A DNA stretch of 64,000 nt from Lactifluus volemus. Its lineage: Eukaryota; Basidiomycota; Agaricomycetes; Russulales; Russulaceae. Positions 54,060 through 64,000 of this stretch are shown here, piece after piece. A model generated the notes under the pieces. That model was given only the letters and a program-made list of their open reading frames with translations. It was not told where the DNA came from and made no database searches. Location of the stretch: positions 55,931 to 119,930 of the forward strand of contig WTXI01000104.1 of the NCBI GenBank assembly GCA_022376515.1, read 5' to 3'. The number at the start of each line of letters is the position of its first letter. The stretch's first letter is position 1. Both the position numbers and the translations under genes were made by a program.

Positions 54060-56611
54060 TCAATTATATATCACAATAGAATAGAGTGAAAATCTTACAC
54101 ACCTCTTTGAAACCAGTTCTTCCTGCATGGTTTCCTCTCGAGAGTGCTTCTTCCGGGTATTTGTGCTTGCAGTTGACAACATCACTACAAGTTCTGACAG
54201 TGCCCACTTCACATCATTGATGGCCACCAAGAGCTCCAAATCCTGCTGGCCATTTAACCCCATGGCATGGACCCACCACGAGAGAGCCATAACAACCATG
54301 GAGAGGCCATTTGAACCACCACGCAAGATTGGCTCCCAGTTTGCTTCAGTTGGCAAGGTCTTGACTAAAGACTCACCCCCACGCCAAGTTGGCTGCATCT
54401 TCACCCACCATAGCATCCACATTGCTCCAAATTCAGATGGTTTCTCAATGGATGGAAGGAGGCTCACAACCCTTTTGCGCTTGATCCACCAATGGACTTC
54501 TTCTGGACGTGATGCAGTGGGTAACCTCTGCAATGGGGCATGAGGCAAAATAACAAACAGGAATGAAGGAAGCTTACCCCATCTGGTGGGTTCAAGGCTT
54601 CATACTGTGCCCATTCTGTCACCAAAGCTTGCCAAGAAGCATCAGTTGACACCTGTCGAAAATGGGCAAGCCAGGGTGCAAACCATTGGTTTGCATAAAA
54701 TGAATCCGCAGGTGGGTCAAGGTTATAAATGGTGAAGCAGAACGGCTGCAGTCACCAGCCGAAGGAGCAGTGATGCCTTGGGAAGATGCTAAAACTGTAA
54801 AACACAAAACTCAAGAAGTCTCATGGGGATACATCGTAGTATGGACACTGACCATGAGCCTGAGCCTGCCCATCTTCCAGAACGGCACCAATCCCAAGTC
54901 CATCCACAGTCGATTGAGTCTCCAAGTCATCAACAGCTGTCGGAAGGATCTCTGCGGTGGTAAGATTCTCACAGCAGGTGTGGTTGGCGGACTCGGACGG
55001 TGAAGCCGCCGTTGCTGTTGTCTCGGTGTCAGCAGCTCGTTGGATTGTGAGTGAAGGAGGGGACAAACCATCCTCTAGCCCGAGACCTGCGGTAGATTCT
55101 CCAGTGCCCGCCACGCCGATACTGTCATCAGTTTGGTCTCTCGGTGCCGACCCAGTCTCAGCACGGCTTATAGACGGGTGAGCACGTTACCACATACATA
55201 AGTGCAAACAACCTACACATCGCCGAGAGACGCCAACTCCGGATCTCGCCCACATTCCCTTGGGTCCTGGTCGACATCCTGGATCCCTTCAACTGGACCA
55301 ATCATTTCTAGTAGAAGCTTCTTGTTCCTTGCAATCCTCTTCGCCTTCTCCTGTTCGAATTCGCGGAGACGCATGGAGGTTGTTCCTGAGCTGGACCGGG
55401 ATTTCGCATTCTTCTGAGTCTTAGAGCGTTTGTAATCGTCATTGTCATCGCCATCGTCATTGTCGGAATCGGAATCGGAGAGCGTGATGGATTCGAGCAC
55501 GGGAGTGTTCTCCTTTGACCCTATATTGAGGGCTCGAGCGGTACATTCCCCCTGATCTAAACATGGGCGTCACGTCACCACACATCGCACTCCAAACGCC
55601 AACATCCACTCACCGAAGGATTCGTGCAAAAAGTCATCAAACTTCGACATAACCTTCTTCTCGAAGTGGTTGTTCCCCAAGAAGCCTTCAAATGTCTTTC
55701 CATCCGTCGTCGTACCTTGATGAAGACTGGAAGAAGGTAAGTCCGATATCGAACACTCGATGCTGATGATCGACTTACACAAGCATCATAATTTTCCCTC
55801 CCAGACGCAGGTTCGGTCCACCCACGATTACCAAGACATTCCATCCCGTCTGTTTAGCAATGGATTCCGTAGCGACCTGAAGTGTGCGAGGAAGCTTATC
55901 GATTGAACTTTTCGCCAAAGAATATGTAAGTTTGGTGCACTCTAACAACTCCGAGTCTAATGGAGATCGTACCTTTGGAAGGACCTGTTCCTTTCGGCGA
56001 GGTCAGACACTTCCTTGTTGACCCTCATACTTTTACAATGCTCCTAAACCTCCCGTTTGACCTCGGCTGTTTCAGCTTCATACAGCTGTTGAGCCAGTTT
56101 ATTCCTAATCTCGAAGAGCGTCTTTTCTGGTTTCTGGCCTTCTGGGACCTCGCTCAAGTACTGCTGCCAGGCCTTGTCGATTTTCTCCTTCAGCTTCGTA
56201 TTTTGAAATTTGTTCAGGTATGCTTGCCAGGGTTGCATGACTTTTGACGGCGCGCATAATTTCAGCACACCTCTGGTTCCGGCACCTGATGAAGAACCTC
56301 TGGTATGGTTATGAAACCAGAATTTTATGCGCTGGAACACGAAGGTAAATTTTACACCGTTGCAAATCCACTGCACAAACGCTTACACTATCAGTGGCCT
56401 TACGCTTGGACGCGAGTGCCTTCTCTGCGCTCCCTTCAGCTTTAATTTCCTCGTCGCTTGGGGCTGCGGTCGGCCATTTTTCGTACCATCTGTTGTAAGT
56501 GTCGTCAAAAAAAGATCTGGTCGCCTTCTCTTGTTGAGCCTGGACGAATGCAGGGACGAGCGCCTCGAGCCAAGTTCGCTGCTCTGGTGTAGTCCATTGC
56601 CTTTTGCCCAT
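54060..56611 (-). CDS. KDZ accessory gene, large protein of unknown function
   Basis: Multi-exon minus-strand gene starting at the ATG at 56611: MGKRQWTTPEQRTWLEALVP, ATRSFFDDTYNRWYEKWP, then WQAYLNKFQNTKLKEKIDKA, LPRTLQVATESIAKQTGW with NVLVIVGGPNLRLGGKIMML, FEGFLGNNHFEKKVMSKFDD, and a coiled, basic segment LREFEQEKAKRIARNKKLLL. A Ser/Thr/acidic linker follows, and the C-terminal part reads RPEEVHWWIKRKR, EFGAMWMLWWVKMQPTWR and NGLSMVVMALSWW. The first segment may be a small helical DNA-binding fold. I have a general memory of such proteins beside transposases in mushroom genomes but cannot name a family. Exons are joined by inference. It is transcribed away from the transposase. Confidence 0.7.
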
Positions 56612-56863
56612 GAGGTGCTTCGGCAAGTTCTGGTTCAATGTGGCACTAGCAAGTCCGACCCTTCGCATAAAAATTGAGCACTAGCAAGTCCGACCTTTCG
56701 CATAAACAATCGAGCACTAGTACAGTAAGTCCGACCTTTCGCATAATAAATCCATATAAATTCACAATTCAGGGGAAATTCGACTATTTATCCCATTGTC
56801 AGTCACACCATCAGGGCAGCCGTTTTTTTTTTCAATTCCCATCCTCCGCCATCTCCACCTGCC

Positions 56864-57781
56864 ATGATTCCCCCCCAGAACGAAATCGATATTTCTCCTT
56901 GGCAAAATACACTCAAGAAGCAGCAACGGTTTCTCCTTAAATGTGAGTCTCGTAATTAAGACCGTCAACAGCTGGCTCATTTTCGACAAGGGGAACAACG
57001 CGCAAAGGAAGAGGCCAGTAACGACCTTGAGACCCCAAATGGTAAAGTTCTCCTTCTTACATTCTAACAAATCTGATCAGCGCCACCTGTAGCAGACACA
57101 ACCGCCGATGTAAGCAACGACTCCAAGGGAGTTCTTTCAGGGCTCCATCCCGCCTCTCCCCAGGTTGCCGCTGCTGTTGCGGCCATTAAACCCACTGTCG
57201 CTCCAATTCCCGTTCACACCGTGAGCGACGACTCGGATGTCGATGAAGTCTCCCCTCCTGTTTCACCAGCGCCGGATTCACCAAAGGCGAACCTCTTACC
57301 AAAGATCCACCTCTTAACCTCCGAAGCTACGGCGTTCATGGTAAGCTTGGTTATTTAGCTGTTCGAAATCTACTTACCACGGAACCGTTCCAGGATGATA
57401 GTGACCAACCATTGATCTGTAGGGCAATGGCTTCGCTTGTTGTTGCGTCCCCCCCGAGAAAACCCGCCCACACGACTTCGCCATTTACAACTCCTGGAAA
57501 GCGCAAAAAATACTATGTCGTTTCTGCTGGCAAACGTACTGGAGTATTTGACAGCTGGTTGTACCTTATATTCTTATCCCTACTATGACTTATCTGTTCC
57601 GAATAGGCCCTATGTTCAAAGCCTGACCTCTGGAGTTAGCAGCAACTGTCAGAAGTCTTACGCCACGTATGATGAGGCCCTCGGTGTATATCAGGATCTT
57701 AAAGTAAATGGTCTTGTCAGGATTGTCAGGAATCGTGGAGACGAGAATATCTTCAGGCCAGTTGAAGATGCTGTGGAGTAG
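56864..57781 (+). CDS. Protein with RNase H1 N-terminal (viroplasmin-like) domain
   Basis: Five exons that join in phase: 56864-56942, 56991-57041, 57081-57340, 57394-57557 and 57607-57781. The N-terminus is MIPPQNEIDISPWQNTLKKQ. A disordered Pro/Val/Ala and acidic middle (HTVSDDSDVDEVSPPVSPAP) follows. The C-terminal domain is KKYYVVSAGKRTGVFDSW plus PYVQSLTSGVSSNCQKSYAT and YDEALGVYQDLKVNGLVRIV. This pattern (YVV..G...GV..SW......GV......KS......A...Y) is the caulimovirus viroplasmin / RNase H1 hybrid-binding fold, which binds RNA-DNA hybrids in RNase H1. There is no catalytic RNase H domain. It is a cargo gene inside the transposon and apparently intact; its role for the element is unknown. 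Confidence 0.72.
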
Positions 57782-58554
57782 TTTCGTAGTGATAGTTATG
57801 TTGTTGGAATACCCTATGCCAGGAATATACTCTTATGCCTCATCTGAATTCACTTATGATCGTGAAGGAATCAAAAGCGTTGGACTTAAGTGTCATGACG
57901 TCACCAGACACTGATTACTAGTTTAGCCTTGCAGGAAGACAGTGTGAAGGCCGTCAATACAGCACGCCTTTCCGATGCAACTGCGACCATTCTCGGTAGC
58001 ATTCCGAAGTCTCTCATATGGTGTAGGTGTGTTGCGATCAGTTGATCTTTGGCGATCTCTGAAAAGTAGCGGTGACCGAGGCCAAGGTTCTGGTTTATGT
58101 TCTCAAGCAGTCAGTGATTAAGGATGCAGGCAAAGAATCAAATATACAATTTATTTCTTGATCTCTGGCAAGAAGGATAAGGAAGTAGACTGAGTGTGTG
58201 CCACACCGTGAAAATCCTCGAAGCGTCGGACATGCCAGTACACATACTACAAACTTGGACCTGCTGACGTTTGACTTAAAGAAAGCATCGTGGTTACTAC
58301 TGGCCACACTCAGGTTCCAAAAAGAACATATAGGTATGAGAATAAATTTATATTCATTCAAAGATTGCATGGATAGACCTAAATTGGGGCCATGGGATCC
58401 TTGAAATACATATTCAGTACATCTCATCGGAAATGCATGATTTGATCAAGTGGCTTTGTTCTGGCTTTGCCGCGGCTATTAAGTTGTTATCGACTAACTT
58501 GTTCCTTGCTCACTAAATTCCTTGCTCACTCAATTCCGAGTCCTTGATCACTCA
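57782..58554. other. Spacer within KDZ element
   Basis: No gene recognised. A 110-codon minus-strand frame at 58095-58427 shows no domain. The end should hold the transposase promoter; TTCCTTGCTCACT is repeated at 58501-58532. Confidence 0.4.
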
Positions 58555-61500
58555 ATGAGCAAGAAGAGGAGCGTCAATGACAACTCTGACCCCATTCCAC
58601 CAGCTGCCCAGTCTGCGAATAAACAAAGACGCACCTCCACTCCAGCCTTTCGTGTAGCGCAGGAATCTTCTGGTACAGCCATAAACCGCAGTTCATGACT
58701 TACCACCATCCGAACAAATGCTCATGGTCGACGGGGCTACCTGACCGAGAGTCGGAGCTTGCTACCTGATCCTGATCCCCTATCCAGCCTTTCTATCAAC
58801 GAGGAGCTACCAGACGAAGCCGTTCCAGACCCACCCGCATACTGGCAACTGAATGACAACCAGGCCCAGACAGTTGTTCCATCGAAACCACCAAAACCAA
58901 AGAGAAAACGGCAGAATACGACTTCAGTATGTGTTCTTGCTCTGATAGATCTGATCTAACGCTAAGAACAACCAGACAAAACTACAGGAATGGCTTATCT
59001 TTCGACAAAGCTGCCTGGATGAGTTGTTGTGGCACGACGGTCTCAGTGACTCTTTGGACCAAGAATATTGTATATCCTGCAAGAAGGTCTGTGGTGTGTA
59101 TAAGTGCAAGGACTGCTTCAGTGGGAGTCTCTTGCGCTGCTGCGATTGCTTGGTGAATGCTCATCGGGACCATCCTCTTCATCATGTCAAGGTGCGTCTT
59201 CAGTTCCTTTCATTTTAATCCGCCACGTTCAAAGGTTTATCATAGATTTGGAATGGCCGATTTTTTGCTGCGGTTACCCTTCAAAGTCTAGGTCTTCGTG
59301 TCCAACTTGGGCACAGCAGTGCTCCATGTCCGCTTCCGTCTGCTGGCCCTGAAAACTTCTGCATCTTCGACACATATGGAGTCCATTACATCTCTGTGGA
59401 TTTTTGCGACTGTCGGACGAACGGGTTCATCCATCAATGCACCCAGCTTTTACGTGCCCGCTGGTTCCTTGTCACGTTTAATCGGCCGAAGACAGCTTTC
59501 ACTTTCAACTGCCTCGACACATTCCATGAGCTCACTTTACAAGGGAAAACACCCTTGTATGACTTCTACCATACGGTCCTTCACAAGACCGACAATCTTG
59601 AGCTTAACAAGACAGTTGTAAGCTTTTTGCTAAGCCTCAAAGTAACAGTGTGCTAAATAGCTCGTTACAGTACCAATATCCAGAGTTCCACCACGTGTTT
59701 CGCATTTGGCGAAACCTTCTGATGCTGAAGCGCGCAGGTCGCAGGCAAGATCCAGCAGGTGCCGGTGCTACTGCCCAAGGAGAATTGGCCGTCAAATGTC
59801 CTGCTTGTCCTCATCCTGGTCGAAATCTGCCAGAAGGATGGGAGTTAGCTGGAGCACTATTGTACGTTTGACTCGGACATCTTTCCATTGTGAGTTGGCA
59901 CTCAAAATTTACTCTATAGATTCCTATATACTCTATTCCTCGCTGTCGACGCGAACTTTAAGCTAAAGGGCAAGGACCGCAGTATCCATGACCCAGAGCT
60001 GGCACCAGGGTGGGCATCGTTCGTCGAAGAAGGTCGTTACCAGGAACACATCACGCAATATGTGGATCAACCCGAGGTTTGTGTTTGTTTGTGTTTGTTG
60101 AACATGACTCTTTGATGATTCATCGTGAGAAACTAGATCAACACTTGTCAATCCGAACACGATGCGCTTGTTCGAGCTGTGGTTAGGTGCACGCCTGGAT
60201 ATAGTGTAACGGGCGTAGGTCTTTGTATTTGCCCTAGGCACTGCCTGATTCGAAAGAATGGAGCGGGTGATCTACAGAAGGGTGAACGGTATGTTCAGTT
60301 CTATTTCCTTTACTGCTCAACGCATTGGCTCAACAGGGCGAAACGGGGCAACATCAGGTACTGCAACATGGATTACATCATTCTCTCTGCACTGGCAGGT
60401 GTGAAGCTCCCGCGGGTTGTCATAACATATGATGTCGGTTGTCAGTGGTGCAAAAACTTCAAGCGTTGCATGGAGGAGCTGGCAGATGACCTGAAGCTTG
60501 ACCCAGCCACCATCGTCGAGGTTGGAATCCCAAGTTGGCACATCAATGGGCATGGCGAGAACTGCAAGTCTTTTTGTCTCAGCTATATGGACGGCGTTGG
60601 CCGGACCTGCGGGGAGGAGGTGGAAACCACGTGGGCCCAAACGAACGCACTGGGGACTAGTGTCCGTGAAATGGGTCCAGGAGCATGCCACGAGACCCTT
60701 AATGACCAGTGGTGTGGTTGGAATTTCCGGAAGATCGTTGGTTTCCATGCGTTGTCTTCATTATCGGGACCAAATGTCTGCTAAGCGAAATTTTAGGCTT
60801 GTTGTTTCTTAAGCGGCTCAAAGAGGCTTATGCGATGCGAGACAAGCATCGCTTGATATTCCAGCAGTTCTCGTCGACATTTTCCCCGCAAACGGTACAA
60901 AAATGGGAGGCGACGGTCTTGGCATGGAAGAATGACAGGTCGAAGCCTAACCCGTACATGGAACCGGCCTCGTGTGCGTCGTATCATCCCCTTATATCCC
61001 TCTAGTGTCATTGACATCCACCTTTAGCCACGACACTTCAAGACGTTCGACTTGACCTCGCCAAGGAAGATGCGGCTGAAGCAGCTCGAGGGCGTATCTC
61101 TCCTCACAAGGTCACCCTGACCATGTTCCTCACAATGGCTCTCGATCTCGAAGAACAACAGTATGCCCTGTATAATCTGTTTATCTTAATGGGGCTGACC
61201 TGAATCCTTAGACATCACCTTCAACTTGAGGTCTCGAAGATGAAAGGAACACAGACAAGCAAGCAGTTGGCAGATCTTAAAGAGAAGCGCACGTCACTAC
61301 GCAACCGAATTCTACGGTGGCGTCAGGCACAACTTGCGTATACACCATGTGTTGCTTCCCTTGTTGTGCAGTTGGCTCTCCCAGATGCTGCTGAGGCACT
61401 ACCTGTAGAACCTGCTGAATCTATGCCTCTATACCTACCCTCATCCCTTCCACAACACCTTTGACAGTTATCTGAGATCACTACTGTGCTAGAAAAGGAG

Positions 61501-62367
61501 TGTCGGCTTCGTATTGCTCAAGCTGATGATGCTCTGGCAGAAATCCGACGCCAACGTCGGATTATTTCGGGACTATGGCAATTCAAAAGGCTCAATGTTG
61601 ATGGCACTGGAAACAGGGCCTGCACATGTATGTGAACATTATATAACCGATTCAACCTCTGTACTCAATGAAGTGCTGGGTGCTACCGTGCAGCACGCAG
61701 TGCTCTTCTTGTTCTTGATCCAAATGGAAGCTGGCAATCCCGTCTGAAGGACCTCAAGGATGACGATATTCGTGGGCCTGGGAAGGATGATAATGGGCCA
61801 GGAAACAGCTCTTTTGAGCCTTCTTGGATATGGCTGGTCCCTCACATTCATTCAGCCCCTGATATGGGGGATTCTGAACAAGTTCTTGATGATAGTCTCC
61901 AAGTTGAGTGGGTAAAGGCTCAAGCGCGGAAACAACGTTGGGAGGAGGAGGTCTTACTTATACAGGAGGAAATGCGTCGAGTAGTGGCATTCCATGAGTG
62001 GAAGGCTCAATGGTGGCGAAGTCAGGCTTGCTGCCGTACTGATGGAGACCATCATGTCATTCATGGTGTCACAGCATATGCAGAGAAGCAGGCACACCTC
62101 TGTGAGCGCCTTGCTCAGAGCTGCATAACTTCTTGGCTGCCCACATTGAAAGATAATGGTGCTGCTCCTTCTGACTGGGAAGCATGTTATCATTATTCTT
62201 CTGTGGTGACTACAGCTGACATATCTGGTGAGACTTCTACCGACAGTGATGATGAAGTTGATGATGATGAGGGTGCTGAAGAAATTGATGATGGTGGGGA
62301 TGAGAAGGGAGAATGTAGTGAAGGAGATGATAATATAGACATTGATCTATTTGAAGTAGAGGACTAA
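58555..62367 (+). pseudogene. KDZ transposase with in-frame TGA codons
   Basis: Starts MSKKRSVNDNSDPIPPA at 58555, about ten exons. A Zn-binding module near 59070-59190 reads CISCKKVCGVYKCKDC and LRCCDCLVNAHRDHPLHHV. Next come CIFDTYGVHYISVDFCDC (59360-59420), FLAVDANFKLKGKDRS (59940), CPRHCLIRKNGAGDLQKGER, and the core YDVGCQWCKNF, VGIPSWHINGHGENCK, GRTCGEEVETTW and CHETLNDQWCGWNFRK (60430-60740). The C-terminus is acidic. Spacing and motifs fit KDZ transposases (cut-and-paste, RNase H-like fold). The last exon (from about 61212 to 62367) is one frame interrupted by TGA at 61462, 61633 and 61669. An upstream stop near 58731 may also be present, depending on splicing. Probably not functional now. 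Confidence 0.88.
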
Positions 62368-62439
62368 TTTCTTATTTCCAATAGCCATGACAGACAATTG
62401 GCCCAGAATGTTTTCATTATTGCACAGCACAGTCAGCTA

Positions 62440-63905
62440 GAATTCATGTATAAATTTTATTACAATCACTTACAATTTTATTACAACCATTTACAATTTT
62501 ATTACAATCATTCACAATATTATTACAATCATCTACAATTTTTTACATCATTTACAATTTTATTCACCATTTACATTTATTACACCAATCAATTTAATTA
62601 CAATCATCACAATTTTTACAATCATCACAATTAATTACAACAATCAATTAATACAACCATCACAATTTAATTACAATATTACAATTTATTACAACATACA
62701 ATTTTATTACAATCATTTATTACAACCATTTACAATTTTATTACAATCATTCACAATTTTATTACAATCATTTACAATATTATTACAATCATCTACAATT
62801 TTATTACAACCATTCACAATCTTATTACAATCATTTACAATTTTATTACAACCATTTACAATTATTACAACCAATCACAATTTTATTACAACCATCCACA
62901 ATCTTATTACAACCAATCACAATTTAATTACAATCATCACAATTTTATTACAACCATTTACAATTTTATTACAATCATTCACAATTTTATTACAATCATC
63001 TACAATTTTATTACAACCATTCACAATCTTATTACAACCAATCACAATTTAATTACAATCATTCACAATATTATTACAATCATCTACAATTTTATTACAA
63101 CCATCCACAATTTTATTACAATCATTTACAATTTATTACAACCATTTACAATTTTATTACAATCATTCACAATTTTATTACAATCATTTACAATATTATT
63201 ACAATCATCTACAATTTTATTACAACCATTCACAATCTTATTACAATCATTTACAATTTATTACAACCATTTACAATTTTATTACAACCAATCACAATTT
63301 TATTACAACCATCCACAATCTTATTACAACCAATCACAATTTAATTACAATCATCACAATTTTATTACAACCATTTACAATTTTATTACAATCATTCACA
63401 ATTTTATTACAATCATCTACAATTTTATTACAACCATTCACAATCTTATTACAACCAATCACAATTTAATTACAACCATTCACAATCTTATTACAACCAA
63501 TCACAATTTAATTACAATCATTCACAATATTATTACAATCATCTACAATTTTATTACAACCATCCACAATTTTATTACAATCATTTACAATTTTATTACA
63601 ACCATTTACAATTTTATTACAACCAATCACAATTTAATTACAATCAATCACAATTTAATTACAACCAATCACAATTTAATTACAACCAATCACAATCTTA
63701 TTACAACTATTTACAATTTTATTACAACCAATCACAATTTAATTACAATCATCTACAATTTATTACAACCATTCACAATCTTATTACAATCATTTACAAT
63801 TTTATTACAATCATCTACAATTGTATTACAACCATTCACAATCCTATTACAACCATTCACAATTTTATGACAATATCATTACAACCATATCACAATGTCC
63901 CTATA
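62440..63905 (-). repeat. KDZ right subterminal array
   Basis: About 1.45 kb of ACAATTTTATT / ACAATCATTC units, with alternating 11- and 10-bp spacing of the ACAAT core. Mirror image of 53095-53960 and about 1.7 times longer. Confidence 0.92.
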
Positions 63906-63998
63906 TATAATTACAATATTGTCATTAAAGGTTGTGGTATTATACACATCGCAAATGCGCATTTGCCATAGATATTGTGATAAAAGTGGTAGCTACCA
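63735..63998 (-). repeat. KDZ right terminal inverted repeat
   Basis: Ends GATATTGTGATAAAAGTGG then TAGCTACCA at 63998. Contains GCAAATGCGCATTTGC at 63951-63966. Pairs with 53015-53275. Confidence 0.9.
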
Positions 63999-64000
63999 CT

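Larger units (their letters stand above)
53015..63998 (+). mobile_element. KDZ-type DNA transposon, complete with both ends
   Basis: Bounded by terminal inverted repeats starting TGGTAGCTACCACTTTTATC on each side. Inside are subterminal repeat arrays, a transposase (58555-62367, plus), an RNase H1-N-domain gene (56864-57781, plus) and a large accessory gene (54060-56611, minus). The transposase has the zinc-cluster and GEE...HETLND motifs of the Kyakuja-Dileera-Zisupton class. It interrupts gypsy-2 gag. The flank is CAC on the left and CT at the window end on the right, so the target duplication cannot be read. Confidence 0.85.

Noticed and set aside
62440..63905. Regular repeats reminiscent of a CRISPR array
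   Set aside because: No spacer sequences. The units are 10-11 bp of one motif, in a eukaryotic transposon end.
53015..63998. TET/JBP dioxygenase gene inside or beside the KDZ element
   Set aside because: Such genes are known to travel with KDZ transposons in mushrooms, so I looked for HxD...H motifs in the element's genes, but saw none.

Overview
This window looks like nuclear DNA of a mushroom-forming basidiomycete (Agaricomycetes). The evidence is many short GT-AG introns of about 50-90 nt, a membrane-anchored cytochrome P450, GMC oxidoreductase remnants, a Crinkler-header/kinase-like gene, a chromodomain-bearing Ty3/gypsy element, LINE fragments and a KDZ-type (Kyakuja-Dileera-Zisupton) DNA transposon. 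I cannot name the species. No complete rRNA or tRNA gene, CRISPR array or bacterial operon is present.

Layout. 1-5 kb: the 5' part of a P450 gene running off the left edge, then a major-facilitator transporter, both on the minus strand. 6-44 kb: a plastic region with ten copies, plus one 3' remnant, of a single F-box protein family, all on the plus strand. Copies A (6.3 kb), C (13.8), D (15.9), E (19.0), I (31.9), J (38.5) and K (41.9) have open frames. B (9.0), F (24.0) and H (28.5) are broken. Each copy travels with a promoter cassette, a tiny first coding exon and a recognisable 3' flank, so the duplicated unit is larger than the gene. Scattered between the copies are a Crinkler/kinase-like gene on the minus strand (21.5-23.8 kb), two copies of a decayed GMC oxidoreductase gene (25.7-26.7 and 34.4-35.6 kb), MITE-like hairpins, dispersed repeats, a GC-rich minisatellite, and the 3' end of a LINE whose 3' UTR is a fourfold array of strongly structured 147/148-bp repeats (36.0-37.3 kb).

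45-64 kb is a nest of transposable elements. A LINE ORF1 is cut at 45939 by the LTR of a minus-strand chromovirus. That element is cut near 50593 by the LTR of a second, plus-strand gypsy element. The gag region of the second element is cut at about 53015 by a complete KDZ transposon of about 11 kb (53015-63998), whose right terminal repeat ends two bases before the window ends. The KDZ element has near-identical long terminal inverted repeats and large subterminal arrays of an ATTGT core spaced alternately 10 and 11 bp. It carries three genes: a large accessory gene (minus), a gene with an RNase H1 N-terminal (viroplasmin-like) domain (plus), and the transposase (plus). The last transposase exon holds three in-frame TGA codons, all readable as CGA-to-TGA changes.

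How the parts work together. The F-box proteins are presumably substrate adaptors of SCF ubiquitin ligases, diversifying by birth and death under one shared promoter. The Crinkler/kinase-like gene belongs to a family linked to conflict and effector biology, and the region has the look of a fast-evolving, repeat-rich locus. The transposon genes serve the elements themselves.
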